64,000 nucleotides of DNA, taken from Rachicladosporium sp. CCFEE 5018 (lineage: Eukaryota; Ascomycota; Dothideomycetes; Cladosporiales; Cladosporiaceae). The notes under the pieces are model-generated. The model had not been told where the DNA came from and made no database searches. It saw only the letters and a list, made by a program, of their open reading frames with translations. Below, piece by piece: positions 43,663-55,291 of the stretch (the stretch's first letter is position 1; each line of letters opens with the position of its first letter). The stretch is taken from positions 247,933 through 311,932 of the forward strand of contig KZ111151.1 of the NCBI GenBank assembly GCA_002077045.2, read 5' to 3'. Both the position numbers and the translations under genes were made by a program.

Positions 43663-46600
43663 CTAAAAGTCCCTCCCAAACCCACCCACAGCGCCCAACC
43701 CAGCAAACCCACCCGGCCGTCCTCCAGGCGCTCCAAACCCACCAGCCATACCAGCTTTCTGTGGCATCGGGCTTCCAATCTCGCCTAAGCCGATCTCCGG
43801 CGTCGCACCGCCAGGCACCCATCTCACGCCATCCAGTCCACCTTGCCCATCTCTCCGCACACTCAGCTCTCCGCCACCGTTCTGCGCGTCACCCTCTGTC
43901 TCGCAGATGGCCTCTAGCTCTGCCATGGTAGGCGGAGAGTCGAGATTCGGACGCTGGTGCTCGATTTGGCGGAGCAGGGAGGGAATGTCGTGATACTCCA
44001 TGGGATCTGAGTGTGGGGATGAGGAGAGGATTTTGCAGGCTTGACAGATCGCCAGCCGAATCGTCAGAGGGCGCGGCTGGGAGCCAAGACCTGGTGCGCG
44101 ACCAGGGTGCGGCGCGCCGAACCCGGAGTTCGCGGCGAAGGCGGCATTGTTGGCGGACCAGGTGTTGCTGGCTGATGGCAGGGCACCCCAGGTGTTCTGC
44201 TGGCTTAGCGCGGGACCGAAGGGTAGTGATGGTGTGGACCAGGAGGATCCCGGCGCTCCGAAGGTCGAGCTTGGAGGACCGAACGAAGAGATGTTCATCG
44301 GTCCTGTGCGGGAAGAGTTCGGAGCGGCGGACATGCGGCGCGTGTCGGACTGAGGCGGCATGGGCTCGTCGGAGTCATCTAAGAGGGCGGAGCTGCCGAG
44401 GTGTTTGGCGAGATTGTCCATGTCGGGATTCGAGGAGCGGCCATCGTGATCGTTCGGAGGCTTCACGCTGCTCGGGCGTTGTATTGGCGCGGGCCGTGTG
44501 ATTGGCTGAGATGCGCTGGGCTCGAAGCGGTCTTTGTCGCTGGCAGATTGCTGTCGGGAATGAGACTGCCTCACGCCGTCGCTGCTGGGAGTGTCGTTGG
44601 GTCTCGACTGCCCGATTGGCGAAGTCTGGCTCGAGTGCTGTGGAGGTGCTTGCGGGACGAAGCCAGGAGGCGCGTTGACACCGGGTCCGTCGTATGGGAA
44701 ATTCATGCCTCGACCTTGAGGATGCATCATGCCAGGAGGATGCATGCCGTTCATACCGTTCACGCCATTCATGCCGTGCATGCCATTGACACCATTCATG
44801 CCATTCATACCAGGTGCGCCGAACCCAGCCATACGGTTGGGCACGCCCATCGGTGGGCCTTGATGTCCGTACATTGGCATCTGCCCACGTGGACCCATCT
44901 GGTACATCATCGGACCATGCTGATTGGGAAAGCTGTGGAAGCCCATCGGTGGCATGTTATTGAACCCACCAGGGTGGTGCTGCGGGTGTGACATGCCTGG
45001 TGGTGGTTGTATGGGATACTGGTTGGGAGGCGCATGACTCTGTTGCGTCTGCTGAGGGTTATGCTGGGGATTATCTGGCTTCTGAGGTGGCTGTTGCTTC
45101 ACCAAGGGAGTCGGTCCTTGCGAGGGTGCAGCGCTGCCAGGCGAGGAAGACTTGCTCGGTACACTTGATAGCTGAGTATGAGCTGACTTTGGCGACGATG
45201 CATGTGAGTTCTGTTGCGACGTTTGTCGTGGCTTTGCTGGGGTGGAAGCGCTCGTGAGTGCTGGAGTGGCGACTGTCGGGTATGGAGAGCTCACACTGGA
45301 GGGCGTTTGCTTTGGGTAGATCCCAGGTACAGCGACCAGACCAGCCTGTGATGGCCGCTTTGCAATCTGCGGCGTCTTCATCGTCGTAGAATGCTGAGGT
45401 TGCGGCTGCCGTGTCGCCCGCTCAGCCTTGGCCTTGGCTTCATGCTCCTTCTTCTCCTTGTCCTCAGCAGCCTTCCGATCCTTCGCCTCTTTATCGCGAG
45501 CTTCTCGCTCTTCGCGCTCGCGTTTCCTGCCCTCGTCCTTCTTTGCTTTCTCAGCAGCACGCTGCTCCCGAGCTTTCTTCTCCGATTCCTCTTTGCGCTG
45601 CTGCTCCTCAACCAGCCTTCGTTGCCGCTCTGCCTCCTTCTTGGCACGCTCTTCGTCCAGCTTGCGCTTCTCCTCCTCTTTCTTCTTCCGCTGCTCCTCC
45701 TTCTTCCGCTTGAGGTCCTCCTGCTTCTTCAGCTCAGCCTCTTTCAGCCGTGCCTCCTCAGCAGCCTTCTCCGCGTCTTTCTTCGCCTTCTCCTCAGCCT
45801 TCGCTTGCTGCTGCTGTTTCTTCTTGTCCTTCTTCTTCTCTGCATCCCGCTTCTTCTTCGCCTCTCGTTGAGCCTCCAGCTTCTCCTCATCTTGCAGCTC
45901 TTCCAGTAGCTTCTGTTGCCGCTCTGCTGCCACCTTCTCTTTGTATGCGGTCAAGACTCGTTGCTCGAACATCCGCGCTGCAAAGATCTGGAACATGCGC
46001 CTGCCTTCTTGCATCCGCTGCTCTTCCGTCAAGCCGCCCTGCGCTTTGTTAGTGCATCGCGACACACAGTCCCTACAATGCTCTCCACACACCATATCAT
46101 CTTCCTCCTCGAGGTCGTCATCGTACTCATCCTGAGAGTCGTAGCTTCCCTCTTCGTCGTCAAACTCATCGCCGGCGGCTAGTGGGTCTTCGTGATTGTA
46201 GGCAGGGTCGTTCGGCGGGTATGCTCCAGGGTGGCTTGGGTTCGCTGCAGCGTATTCTGCCTCGCTCTCGCGTTGCATGCGCCGCTCGGCCAGCTGCTCC
46301 ATCATCTCGATGAACTTACGGCCGTCGTTCTTGAGGAGGTCGTCAGCGACAGTGAGGAGGTTGTCTGCTTTACCTTTTAGCCCCATTTGTAGTTTCTCAA
46401 GCCAAGGCGTCAAGATACCTTTGACAGTCAGATTCTGGCCAAAATTGAAGAAGTCTGGCACTGGACCTCGGGGTGGATCGATGTCCTCGTCCGAGTACTC
46501 TCCCTCCTCTGAGTACTCCTCTTCGTCACTGTACTCCTCTTCCTCCTCGTCCAAATGCTCTAGCATCTGGCTCGACCGATGCTGCGGATTTGGTGGCGGA

Positions 46601-47424
46601 GCAGCGAGTGGGTGGGGTGGTCGGCGGTGCTGCAGGGGCTCAGGCAGCATGCTATCGGTCGCGGGTAGAGGTGGATTGTCGTGATGCGCGTACTGTTCGA
46701 GCTCCTCATAGTAGCCCTCGTATAGCACCTCCAACTCCTCCTCTATCGCCGTGCGCTTACGTCCACACACCGTGCAAGAACAGGAATGCTTCTGCTGCTG
46801 CTTCATCTTCCGTAGGACCGCTTCTTTCTCGATCTTCAACAACGACTTGCGCTCATCCTCACTAAGACTGAGCCAGAAGTTCTTGATATTCTGCCTCTCC
46901 TGCTGCGTGCTGGTGTTCCAGATATTAGGGTGATTGGCAACGCTCCTGTGCATACTACGCAGGGTCGCAGCAGACGTGCCCGGCTGCTGAGAATGATTCA
47001 TGGGCATCGGAGGCATAGCAGTTCCTAGCATATCGGCATTGTAGGCGCTGTGGTGGGGACTCACGCGCGGCCGTTTGCCCTTGCGACTGGCCGCCGTCTT
47101 GCCGTTCGTGCTAGGCGCGGGCATGTTGTAGGCAGGATTTGCCACACGTGGATGCGTGAAATGATCCTCGTACGACCCATTCGCATCTGCATCGGAGTAG
47201 TCGTCGTAGTCCTCCTCGTCTTCGTCGTCGTAGCGGAGCGGGTCCTCGTCGTAGGCCAACTCGGCCGAGCGGCCTTGTGCGGGACGACTGTCAGCAGGAG
47301 CGACGGCAGCTTTCGCAGCCTGCTTGGCGCGACGCTTCTGCTTCTTGCGATTCACGACTGGTGCGTCGTTTGTGGGGGCTGCTATGACGCCGTTTGTAGG
47401 CGGACTGCCCGCGTTCATGGCCAT
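43663..47424 (-). CDS. NST1: Stress response protein Nst1, second copy
   Basis: Single exon, 1,253 aa, identical to 22707-26468, including its internal low-complexity repeats. That no repeat-unit change separates the copies argues against an old duplication. Confidence 0.87.
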   Translation of the reverse strand: MAMNAGSPPTNGVIAAPTNDAPVVNRKKQKRRAKQAAKAAVAPADSRPAQGRSAELAYDEDPLRYDDEDEEDYDDYSDADANGSYEDHFTHPRVANPAYNMPAPSTNGKTAASRKGKRPRVSPHHSAYNADMLGTAMPPMPMNHSQQPGTSAATLRSMHRSVANHPNIWNTSTQQERQNIKNFWLSLSEDERKSLLKIEKEAVLRKMKQQQKHSCSCTVCGRKRTAIEEELEVLYEGYYEELEQYAHHDNPPLPATDSMLPEPLQHRRPPHPLAAPPPNPQHRSSQMLEHLDEEEEEYSDEEEYSEEGEYSDEDIDPPRGPVPDFFNFGQNLTVKGILTPWLEKLQMGLKGKADNLLTVADDLLKNDGRKFIEMMEQLAERRMQRESEAEYAAANPSHPGAYPPNDPAYNHEDPLAAGDEFDDEEGSYDSQDEYDDDLEEEDDMVCGEHCRDCVSRCTNKAQGGLTEEQRMQEGRRMFQIFAARMFEQRVLTAYKEKVAAERQQKLLEELQDEEKLEAQREAKKKRDAEKKKDKKKQQQQAKAEEKAKKDAEKAAEEARLKEAELKKQEDLKRKKEEQRKKKEEEKRKLDEERAKKEAERQRRLVEEQQRKEESEKKAREQRAAEKAKKDEGRKREREEREARDKEAKDRKAAEDKEKKEHEAKAKAERATRQPQPQHSTTMKTPQIAKRPSQAGLVAVPGIYPKQTPSSVSSPYPTVATPALTSASTPAKPRQTSQQNSHASSPKSAHTQLSSVPSKSSSPGSAAPSQGPTPLVKQQPPQKPDNPQHNPQQTQQSHAPPNQYPIQPPPGMSHPQHHPGGFNNMPPMGFHSFPNQHGPMMYQMGPRGQMPMYGHQGPPMGVPNRMAGFGAPGMNGMNGVNGMHGMNGVNGMNGMHPPGMMHPQGRGMNFPYDGPGVNAPPGFVPQAPPQHSSQTSPIGQSRPNDTPSSDGVRQSHSRQQSASDKDRFEPSASQPITRPAPIQRPSSVKPPNDHDGRSSNPDMDNLAKHLGSSALLDDSDEPMPPQSDTRRMSAAPNSSRTGPMNISSFGPPSSTFGAPGSSWSTPSLPFGPALSQQNTWGALPSASNTWSANNAAFAANSGFGAPHPGRAPGLGSQPRPLTIRLAICQACKILSSSPHSDPMEYHDIPSLLRQIEHQRPNLDSPPTMAELEAICETEGDAQNGGGELSVRRDGQGGLDGVRWVPGGATPEIGLGEIGSPMPQKAGMAGGFGAPGGRPGGFAGLGAVGGFGRDF

Positions 47425-48631
47425 TCTGCTTGTCGGGCTGGGGATGAGGAGAGGATTCCGCAGTCTGCGAAGACGTCTGTGTCAGTCACAGTACTCCACT
47501 GCCATGCAGAGGCAAGTTGTCGCTCAGGGCAAAGTCCGTGCTACGTGGGTGTGCGTCGGTGGGATCAGACGGAGAGACCTGTGGCACGTGGCTGGACGTA
47601 CGTAGTAGGCGAGACCAGTGGGATGTGGGCAGCAGACTGTGTTAGTCTCTGCGTTCATGGGCCGAGGAGCATGTGTTGTACTGTGGTGCATGTGCCTTCA
47701 CGCTGGGTGTGGAGTATCGTGAGGTTGTGAATAGCGTGCACGGCGAAAGTGCTCCGAGCTCCCCGAGCGAGGAGCGACTGCAGCGTGCATGGGCTGCTTG
47801 TACGACAGACAAAGGAGAGACGACATATTGGGCATCACATGATCTCACGACTATAGACCCGTCGACTTCACAACTATCAAGATACTCCGGTAACATTAAT
47901 CTGTGTGTCAGCCCCATGAGAACATGTTGTGTCGATATCGTGGTTGTTCAGGATGAATGCCTGATATGATCAGGCACATCTCGGCTTGATGCCTTTCGGA
48001 TCAGGGTCTATCCGTCCAAGGAAGGCACCACGCGACATATACCAGATGCGTTGTGCAGACTGAAAGCACCTCTTCCCATGTTGACATGCCATGCCTCTTT
48101 TCGAAATATCGTCGGCTTGAAAGTAACGCATTCCATCCTTATGTCTATCGGCACAACCTCGCGCCCTTCATGATCGTCGCACAGCCACACAGCCACGCAA
48201 GAGCTCCACTCTGCAACCCGATGTGAGACATCGACTCGTGGAACATCCGCACTGCATTGGCTCCTTCGCCATTTCCTTAACACGGCTCTCGTATTGCATC
48301 GCCTATTCGTATAGCTCCCTTACCCCTACTACAATCACACGGAGTTCACTCCAGCACTTGCCATTACACTACCCGTCTCCTCGTTGCTCCGCCACCCCCA
48401 CACCCCGATATCCATCCACCTCATCCTGACTTCCGGCTCGCTCTACTGTGCTTGCGTGTGCACAAAGTCTATCTTGACTTCTGGGCAAAGGGCTTCGATA
48501 GATTGAGTACTTGGATTGTCAATCGCCTTTAGAGGAGAGGGTTCGACATAGCATACCAGCCTGGAGCTTCGTTGGCGTTGGAGCAGCCAAAAGTTGGATA
48601 CACGACTCGGCGGGCCGAGACGGACGATACA

Positions 48632-49419
48632 ATGGCACAGCAAGATGGACAGGCGATGAGGAGGTACGCTGGACCTACAGACCGACTATGCGCACACTCA
48701 ATGGCTGACACTGTTGGCCAGGAAACTCGTAATTATAGGCGACGGCGCATGCGGCAAGACCAGTCTCCTCTCCGTCTTCACTCTCGGCTACTTCCCTACA
48801 GTATGTTGTCCGGCACCGCCTCTCACACCGCTCTCACTGACCACCATGTCTAGCGCTACGTCCCCACAGTCTTCGAGAACTACGTAACCGACTGCCGCGT
48901 AGACGGCAAATCCGTACAATTAGCCCTCTGGGATACAGCAGGCCAAGAAGACTACGAGCGCCTACGACCACTGGCTTACTCACAAGCACACGTGATACTC
49001 ATAGCCTTCTCGATATCCAGCCCGGACAGTTTGCAGAACATCACGACGAAATGGTACGCCCTCCCCTTGCCCCATACACCCTCCCCCCTACTTCCTTCCA
49101 CAGCTCCTTCGCTAACACAGTCCAATACAGGCACCCCGAAGTCCTCGACCGCTGCCCCAACGTACCCATCATTCTCGTCGGCCTCAAGAAAGACTTACGA
49201 GACGACCCTGTTGCCCAGGAAGAGATGCGGAAAACCTCTAAGAAATTTCTCACATCCGAAGAAGGCGAGGACGTGCGGAAACGGGTGGGCGCGAAGAAAT
49301 ACCTGGAGTGCAGTAGCTTGACGGGAGAGGGCGTGGATGATGTGTTCGAGGCGGCTACTAGGCAGAGTTTGCTGGGGAGTGGGGAGAGGGAACGGGGAGG
49401 GTGTTGTGTCATACTCTGA
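48632..49419 (+). CDS. RHO2: Rho GTPase Rho2, second copy
   Basis: Exons 48632..48663, 48722..48800, 48854..49053 and 49131..49419; same 199-aa product as at 27676-28463. Confidence 0.9.
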
Positions 49420-50078
49420 AAGGCCCTCATCTTGATGTGCGATTATAATGAGGCAGCAGTGGCGAGAGTGTCTCATGGGGGCGCAGTGTGCCGTTCAGCG
49501 GGCGCAGGAGGGCAATGGGCTGATTCGCGGCGTTAGGGAAGGGAGAAAAGCTCACATTTTGTGACCACGTGCATTGACGATGAAGCATGGCGTGGGCAAA
49601 GGACAGGGGAACGATGAGGAGGATCTGATCTGGCGCAAGCCTTGGGCTACGGTCGCTTGTACGGATGGGTCCCGTCGACAGGCATAGACCGTACCGAAGA
49701 ACAGTTCAACATCACCACTGTCCTCCTGCTCACCCGCGCCTAGCTTGTCAAAACGTGGCTAAGGCGTTGCTGCACAGGGACTCCGCCAGTCCTCCCCCAC
49801 TGCCCTGAAGAGGCGTAGTGCATGGAAAGCTGGTAGTGTGCGAGAACACGATCATAGCGTGAGAGTATTGCAGAGAGCAAGTGTCCTTACCCCTTCCCGC
49901 CCTACGCGGCTATTCCGTGCATGCACAATAACGACAACGATATTGTTCGCCGTGGCAAAAATCACACGCTCCACATCAATCTCGACATGTGAACCTCAAG
50001 CCCTACACGCACATGAGTTCACAAGATCATGCCACACACTACGCGCACTTCACATCGCCCACCTTCGCTCGATCCACA

Positions 50079-50726
50079 ATGACCGACCTACCCCTTGGCC
50101 TCATGTCCTTCGTCAAACGCCTTCAACCCCCCGACCCCTCGAAGACCTCCTCCCGCCACCCTTCCGAGCTCCCTCCCTCGCCCCTCGCGCCATCAACAAC
50201 CGACGAGCACCTCAGCAGGTCGTTTGACAACGCCGCCAAGCTCACCAAAGAGCTACTGGAGAAACACTGCATCCCCAAAGCCAGCGATGCGCATAGCTGC
50301 TTCAGAGACATTCAGCGTGGCGGTATCGCGGGCGCGGAAGCTGCGCTTTGCTGCGCGGAGTTCTGTCGTGAGATCCTGGAAGATGAGGATGACGGAAGCG
50401 GTGTGAGTGAGGCTGTGAGGGCAAGAGCGCACGGGATGTTGGCTCGGCGTGAGATGGGGGAAGATGTCGCGGGTCGTTGGTAAGTACCGACTTTCTAACG
50501 TCTGCTGAAATGGGTGCTTGGAAGCTGACGAGAGTGGTGCAGGGTCCACGCATGTGAAGCGATGAAGTTGTGGGGCATTGTCATTGCGCGGACGGGAGTG
50601 TCGAAGTGCCCTGTTGAGAAGGCGAGGGCGGAGCGCGAGGAGGCGACCGATGTATTCTTGCAAGCAGTGTGCGACTGGCATGCTGCGCGAGCGAGGTATT
50701 TGGCTACAAGGGCAGGAGCGACCTGA
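50079..50726 (+). CDS. hypothetical 194-aa protein, second copy
   Basis: Exons 50079..50479 and 50543..50726; same product as at 29123-29770. Confidence 0.6.
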
Positions 50727-50791
50727 AGATGATCGAGAGAGAATTCGCTCGCACCTCTCGACTCGGGTCCTGCTAGTCATCGCTGCAGTCC

Positions 50792-52124
50792 TCACAGTTT
50801 GAAATATGCATTCGATCTCTCCCAGCCTCCACTGCTGGGTGTGGCAGGTTTGGCTGCGAGAGAAGTCGCCAAAGAGGCCTTGCGATCGACGGCGCGCTCG
50901 GTACAGAGTTCGTAAACTGTGCTCAAGTTGAACAGCAGAGCAGGGTATGCATCATGCTCTTCTGCAAGGCGCTCCGAGATATCACGCGACTCTGCCAGGC
51001 GTCCAGTGTACATCAGACAGACAGCTGCGTTCTGCTGTAAAAAGTCGCTCGCCGAGTATTTCTTACCAGCGGACTTCCAGGCGTCCACAGCATCCCGCCA
51101 GTCGTCATTGGCAATGGTCAGGAGTGCGTTGATCATTTCGCGTCGTTCCTCTGACGTGATTCCGTTTATCGATCGTTGTGCACCATCACTGTCACCCAAT
51201 CGAACTCGCAGCAGAGCTTTACGGAAATTGACCTCGTCCGTATCGACATCGAGCAGCGAATCTAGATGCCGGATAGCAGTCTCTAGCTCACACATCTCAA
51301 CGAAGGCATCAGCAACACGAAGGCCGAGGTCTGTCAGGCGCGAGCTCCACGTTTGTGCCATCTGTACGTCGCCAGACTTACTCGCATCCCTCAAGTGCGA
51401 TCTGACTTCAGCGGCCAACGCGTACAGTGCCATGATCGCTCTTCGCCCACCATCATCGGCGACGATGGCCTGTAGTCGTACAAGTAATATTCGAAGCCCC
51501 CATGGGACATCCGGAAGGAGATCCTTTGCGCTGGGAGTACCGCGACCGAGGAAGTCGGTCAACGGCAGTGCCTCCTCTGCTGCCAGATCCGGCTTGGAGA
51601 TCAGTACTAAACAGGCGAGTCGCGTATACAGTAACGGTAGGATGTGCTCGACATCATTGCTGTCGGCCTGTAGCAATTGTCTCAACGCTACAACGGCGGC
51701 AGGTCTGAAGTGACCCTTTGCTAAGAGGTCAGGCAATGTCGCATCTGGAGAGGGCTGATGCTCAGACTTCAAGAAAGCTGCAGGGATATCATCGGTGGGG
51801 AGTTGATGATACGTCTGTGGGCTCTGAAGGAATCGTAGGTCGAACTTCCTGTTGGGAGGTAATGGCAAAGGCTTCGCTGGCGCCGATGTAGCAACTTCAA
51901 CATCGCCAGGTACAGCTTCAGTAGTAGAGTCAGACCGTATGCTCGTCGGTCGATCAGCTAGCGGACTGCATCAGTCTCAGCTTGAGGCACTTCCATCGTA
52001 CTGAGGACCAGACGTACTCGTCTACAGCATCCAGAGGACCCTTGGTGTTCCGCCGGGGTAATGGATGCGATATGTTGCGAACGTGACGTCGAACGCTGCC
52101 CGACGGTGACTTAGGGGAGTCCAT
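50792..52124 (-). CDS. TRAPPC12-like protein, second copy
   Basis: Exons 52018..52124 and 50792..51965; same 426-aa product as at 29836-31168. Confidence 0.65.
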
Positions 52125-52434
52125 TTTGTGATCATTAACTAGGAACTCCTAGAAGACCGCACCAATCGATGTCTCTGCCTTCACAATGGCACTCGAATGG
52201 AGTGAGGTCTGCAGTTTAGGCACATGTCACTGACGATCTGCATGGGCCGAGAACGGGGCGATGTGTGGGGAAATTTGACTGAGGGCAAATGGAAGTTGCT
52301 CTTGTGAGAAGACCGAGGAGTCATATCTTTTAACCAACAAGCTCCCTATAGTCAATTGATCAAGCGAACGAAGTCACTGCAAGGAGTTACACTAGAAACA
52401 CGAGACTCGTACTGCCCACACCTACACCGCGACA

Positions 52435-54610
52435 ATGCTGCAAGCAGCACAACCCGCGCGAAAGGCGCTCCAATGCCTCCCCCGAGCACGGCGCTTCTCG
52501 ACAACACCTGCACCAGCGGCAATATCACCTCACAACCGACGATCGCAACAAGCACCGTCACCCACGCAAGCAGCTGCAAAACGAAACGTGTCGGACACAG
52601 CAGCAAGACCGGCACAGGTGGCGACGGCGCAGGCGGCACGAAGACCTCTGCCCAGCCCAGCTTTCAACCGAGATGAGACACGAATGCGGGATGTGCAGCC
52701 TTTGCAGGCGTACAGGCAGCCGGAGATGGATCATAGCTTTGTAGGAATGAAGGGAGGGGAGATTTTCCATGAGATGATGTTGAGGCATAACGTGAAGCAC
52801 GTTTGTGAGTCATGGCAGACCATGAGTTTAGTAGAAGGGCAGATCACTGACATGCAGCACAGTCGGCTACCCAGGTGGCGCTATCCTCCCAGTGTTCGAC
52901 GCGATCTACAACAGCAAACACTTCGACTTCATTCTTCCCAGACACGAGCAGGGCGCAGGGCACATGGCTGAGGGCTATGCTCGAGCATCTGGCAAGCCAG
53001 GTGTTGTGCTCGTGACCTCAGGACCGGGCGCAACGAACGTGATCACACCTATGCAGGACGCGCTCATGGACGGCACGCCTCTTGTGGTGTTCTCCGGTCA
53101 GGTTGTGACGACAGCAATCGGTTCGGACGCGTTCCAGGAGGCAGATGTCATTGGAATTTCGAGGGCATGCACAAAGTGGAATGTGATGGTCAAGGATATT
53201 GCCGAGCTTCCCAGGCGCATTAACGAGGCGTTTGAGATTGCCATGTCTGGCCGACCTGGACCTGTGCTGGTAGATCTGCCAAAAGATGTCACTGGTGGCA
53301 TCCTGAACCGACCGATTCCCATGACCTCGACCATTCCTCCGCATCCCTCAGCAGCCACTCTCGCAGCACGCGACGTTGCCAGCAAGACACTCACCAACAG
53401 CATCCAGCGCACTGCCAACCTGATCAACATCGCCAAGAAGCCGGTGATCTACGCCGGGCAAGGTGTCATGGGCCACCCCGATGGACCAAAGTTTCTTAAA
53501 GAGCTTTCCGAGAAAGCTCAGATCCCCGTCACCACCACCCTACAAGGTCTTGGTTGCTACGATGAGCTCGACTCGAAGTCTCTCCACATGCTCGGCATGC
53601 ACGGCTCTGCCTTCGCGAACATGAGCATGCAGGAGGCTGATCTAATCATTGCCCTTGGTGCGCGCTTCGACGATCGTATCACAGGCGCCGTCTCCCGCTT
53701 TGCTCCCGCGGCCCGCAAAGCCGCAGAGGAAGGCCGCGGCGGTATCGTGCACTTCGACATCCTCCCTAAGAACATCAACAAAGTCGTGCAGGCCACCGAG
53801 GCTGTGGAGGGCGACCTGACCGCAAACCTCGAACGTCTGCTTCCACACGTCAACGCTGTAACCGCAGCCCAGCGAAAAGAATGGTTCGACCAGATTGCCG
53901 CCTGGAAAGAGCGCTTCCCCTGGGCTTACGCCAAGGAGGAAACTCCAGATTCCCTCATCAAGCCTCAGACCGTCATCACAGCCCTCTCAGACATGACTGC
54001 TAACCGTAAAGACAGCACCATCATCGCCACAGGCGTCGGCCAACATCAGATGTGGGCCGCACAGCACTTCCGCTGGCGCGCACCACGCACCATGATCACC
54101 TCTGGCGGCTTGGGCACAATGGGCTACGGCCTTCCAGCAGCTATTGGCGCCAAAGTTGCATCGCCGGAGAAGTTGGTCATCGACGTTGATGGCGATGCGT
54201 CTTTCTGCATGACCCTCACTGAGCTCGGCACAGCAGCCGAGTTCAACATCGGTGTCAAAGTCCTGATCCTCAACAATGAGGAACAGGGTATGGTCACGCA
54301 ATGGCAGTCGCTGTTCTACCAAGACCGCTTCGCGCACACGCATCAGCGGAACCCGGACTTCGTCAAGCTGAGCGAGAGTATGCGTATCCCTGCACGGCGG
54401 ACGAGTAAGCTGGAGACGCTCGAGGCGGATCTGAGATGGTTGACTGAGGAGAGTGGGGAGGGTCCTGCGTTGTTGGAGGTTGTGGTTGATCAGAAAGTGC
54501 CTGTGCTACCTATGGTGCCGGGAGGCAGTGCACTGCATGAGTTCTTGGTTTATGATGAGGTGAAGGAGAAGGAGAGGAGGGCGAGAACGAGGGAGAGGAG
54601 TGGGCGGTAG
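52435..54610 (+). CDS. ILV2: Acetolactate synthase (acetohydroxyacid synthase) catalytic subunit, complete copy
   Basis: Forms 2-acetolactate or 2-aceto-2-hydroxybutyrate from pyruvate in mitochondria, the first common step of branched-chain amino-acid synthesis. Two exons, 52435..52804 and 52863..54610, with a 58-nt GTGAGT...CACAG intron in phase 1; 705 aa (yeast Ilv2 is 687). The first ~60 residues are Arg/Ala/Gln-rich with RRFSTTPAPAA, a mitochondrial presequence. Then come FGYPGGAILPVFDAIY, catalytic Glu in RHEQGAGHMAEGYAR, TSGPGATNVITPMQDA and an FAD-binding middle domain. The thiamine-diphosphate/Mg2+ site is DGDASFCM plus NNEEQGMV. The C-terminus is charged. A TGACTC site lies about 112 bp upstream. 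The first ~417 codons are duplicated at 31479-32729. Confidence 0.96.
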
Positions 54611-55291
54611 TGATAGTCGTGATGTGCTGTGTGTATAGTATCATGGCGCGCGGCGTTGTGGTGGAATGTGGGCTCGAGCTTTGGCAGCCAAAAGTTGGGA
54701 GGATACCTCGTGTCGATTACTTTAGCTGAAGCATCGTGGAACACCATTAGCTGCCATTCCGTTCGTGGTCAAATCTGTGCCAGACTTCCAGTAGTAAAGA
54801 ATAGTGCCGATCTTGCCTGTGGTAGGCATCCTCGTCTTTGCGAGTAATCGCCGGAAGTTCTCATAACTGTGCTCAGGTTCAGGGATCTCCCTACGGATTG
54901 ACCATCTCTCGCTTGTTGGAAGTCGCGACATTCATTGTGCTGCCGAGGTACTAGTCACAGTAGTCTTGTGATGTGCCACTTCGTCGGGGAGCGAAATACG
55001 GCAAAGTCGAACATAAGGGACTGACTCTCTGAGTAGCATCGTCTAGTAGCTCTCACTGTCCGCCGCACAGTATGGAAGCTCAAACGCGTTCAAGTTTTCG
55101 GTGCAGCGAAGTCGGAGGGTTAGCGTCGAGCAACCAGCGATGCCTAGCATTACGTGAGCGTCGAGACATGAGCGGTCAAGAAATTGTCATCTGAGCAGCT
55201 CTTGAACATGCTACTACGTCCATGTAATGTACACCATCATCTCCACCACGCTCTCCACTTCTCGCACATCTCACACAACGGTATGTCCACT
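54611..55291. other. convergent intergenic region ILV2 / ATP14 with one small ORF
   Basis: 681 bp. A minus-strand ATG ORF at 54722..54931 would encode 69 aa (SYENFRRLLAKTRMPTTGKI is its middle). Its codons look coding-like, but no family is recognised and no splice partner was established, so it is noted rather than called. Nothing else is seen. Confidence 0.35.

Larger units (their letters stand above)
32830..53685. repeat. 20,856-bp direct repeat, right copy
   Basis: Right member of the direct repeat (matches 11874-32729). It starts inside exon 1 of the Ca2+/H+ exchanger immediately after the N run and continues without interruption into unique sequence inside ILV2 at 53686. Gene content is the same and in the same order; entries below give the coordinates. 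Confidence 0.95.

Noticed and set aside
11874..53685. Genuine 20.9-kb segmental duplication creating twelve paralogue pairs
   Set aside because: Copy ends coincide exactly with the 100-N gap on both sides and near-complete identity extends through introns and intergenic DNA, so unmerged contig overlap is simpler. Kept open pending reads.
27616..54705. Shared 15-mer GCAGCCAAAAGTTGG at about 27627 and 54685 as a dispersed repeat
   Set aside because: One shared 15-mer is expected by chance in a window this size; flanks do not align.
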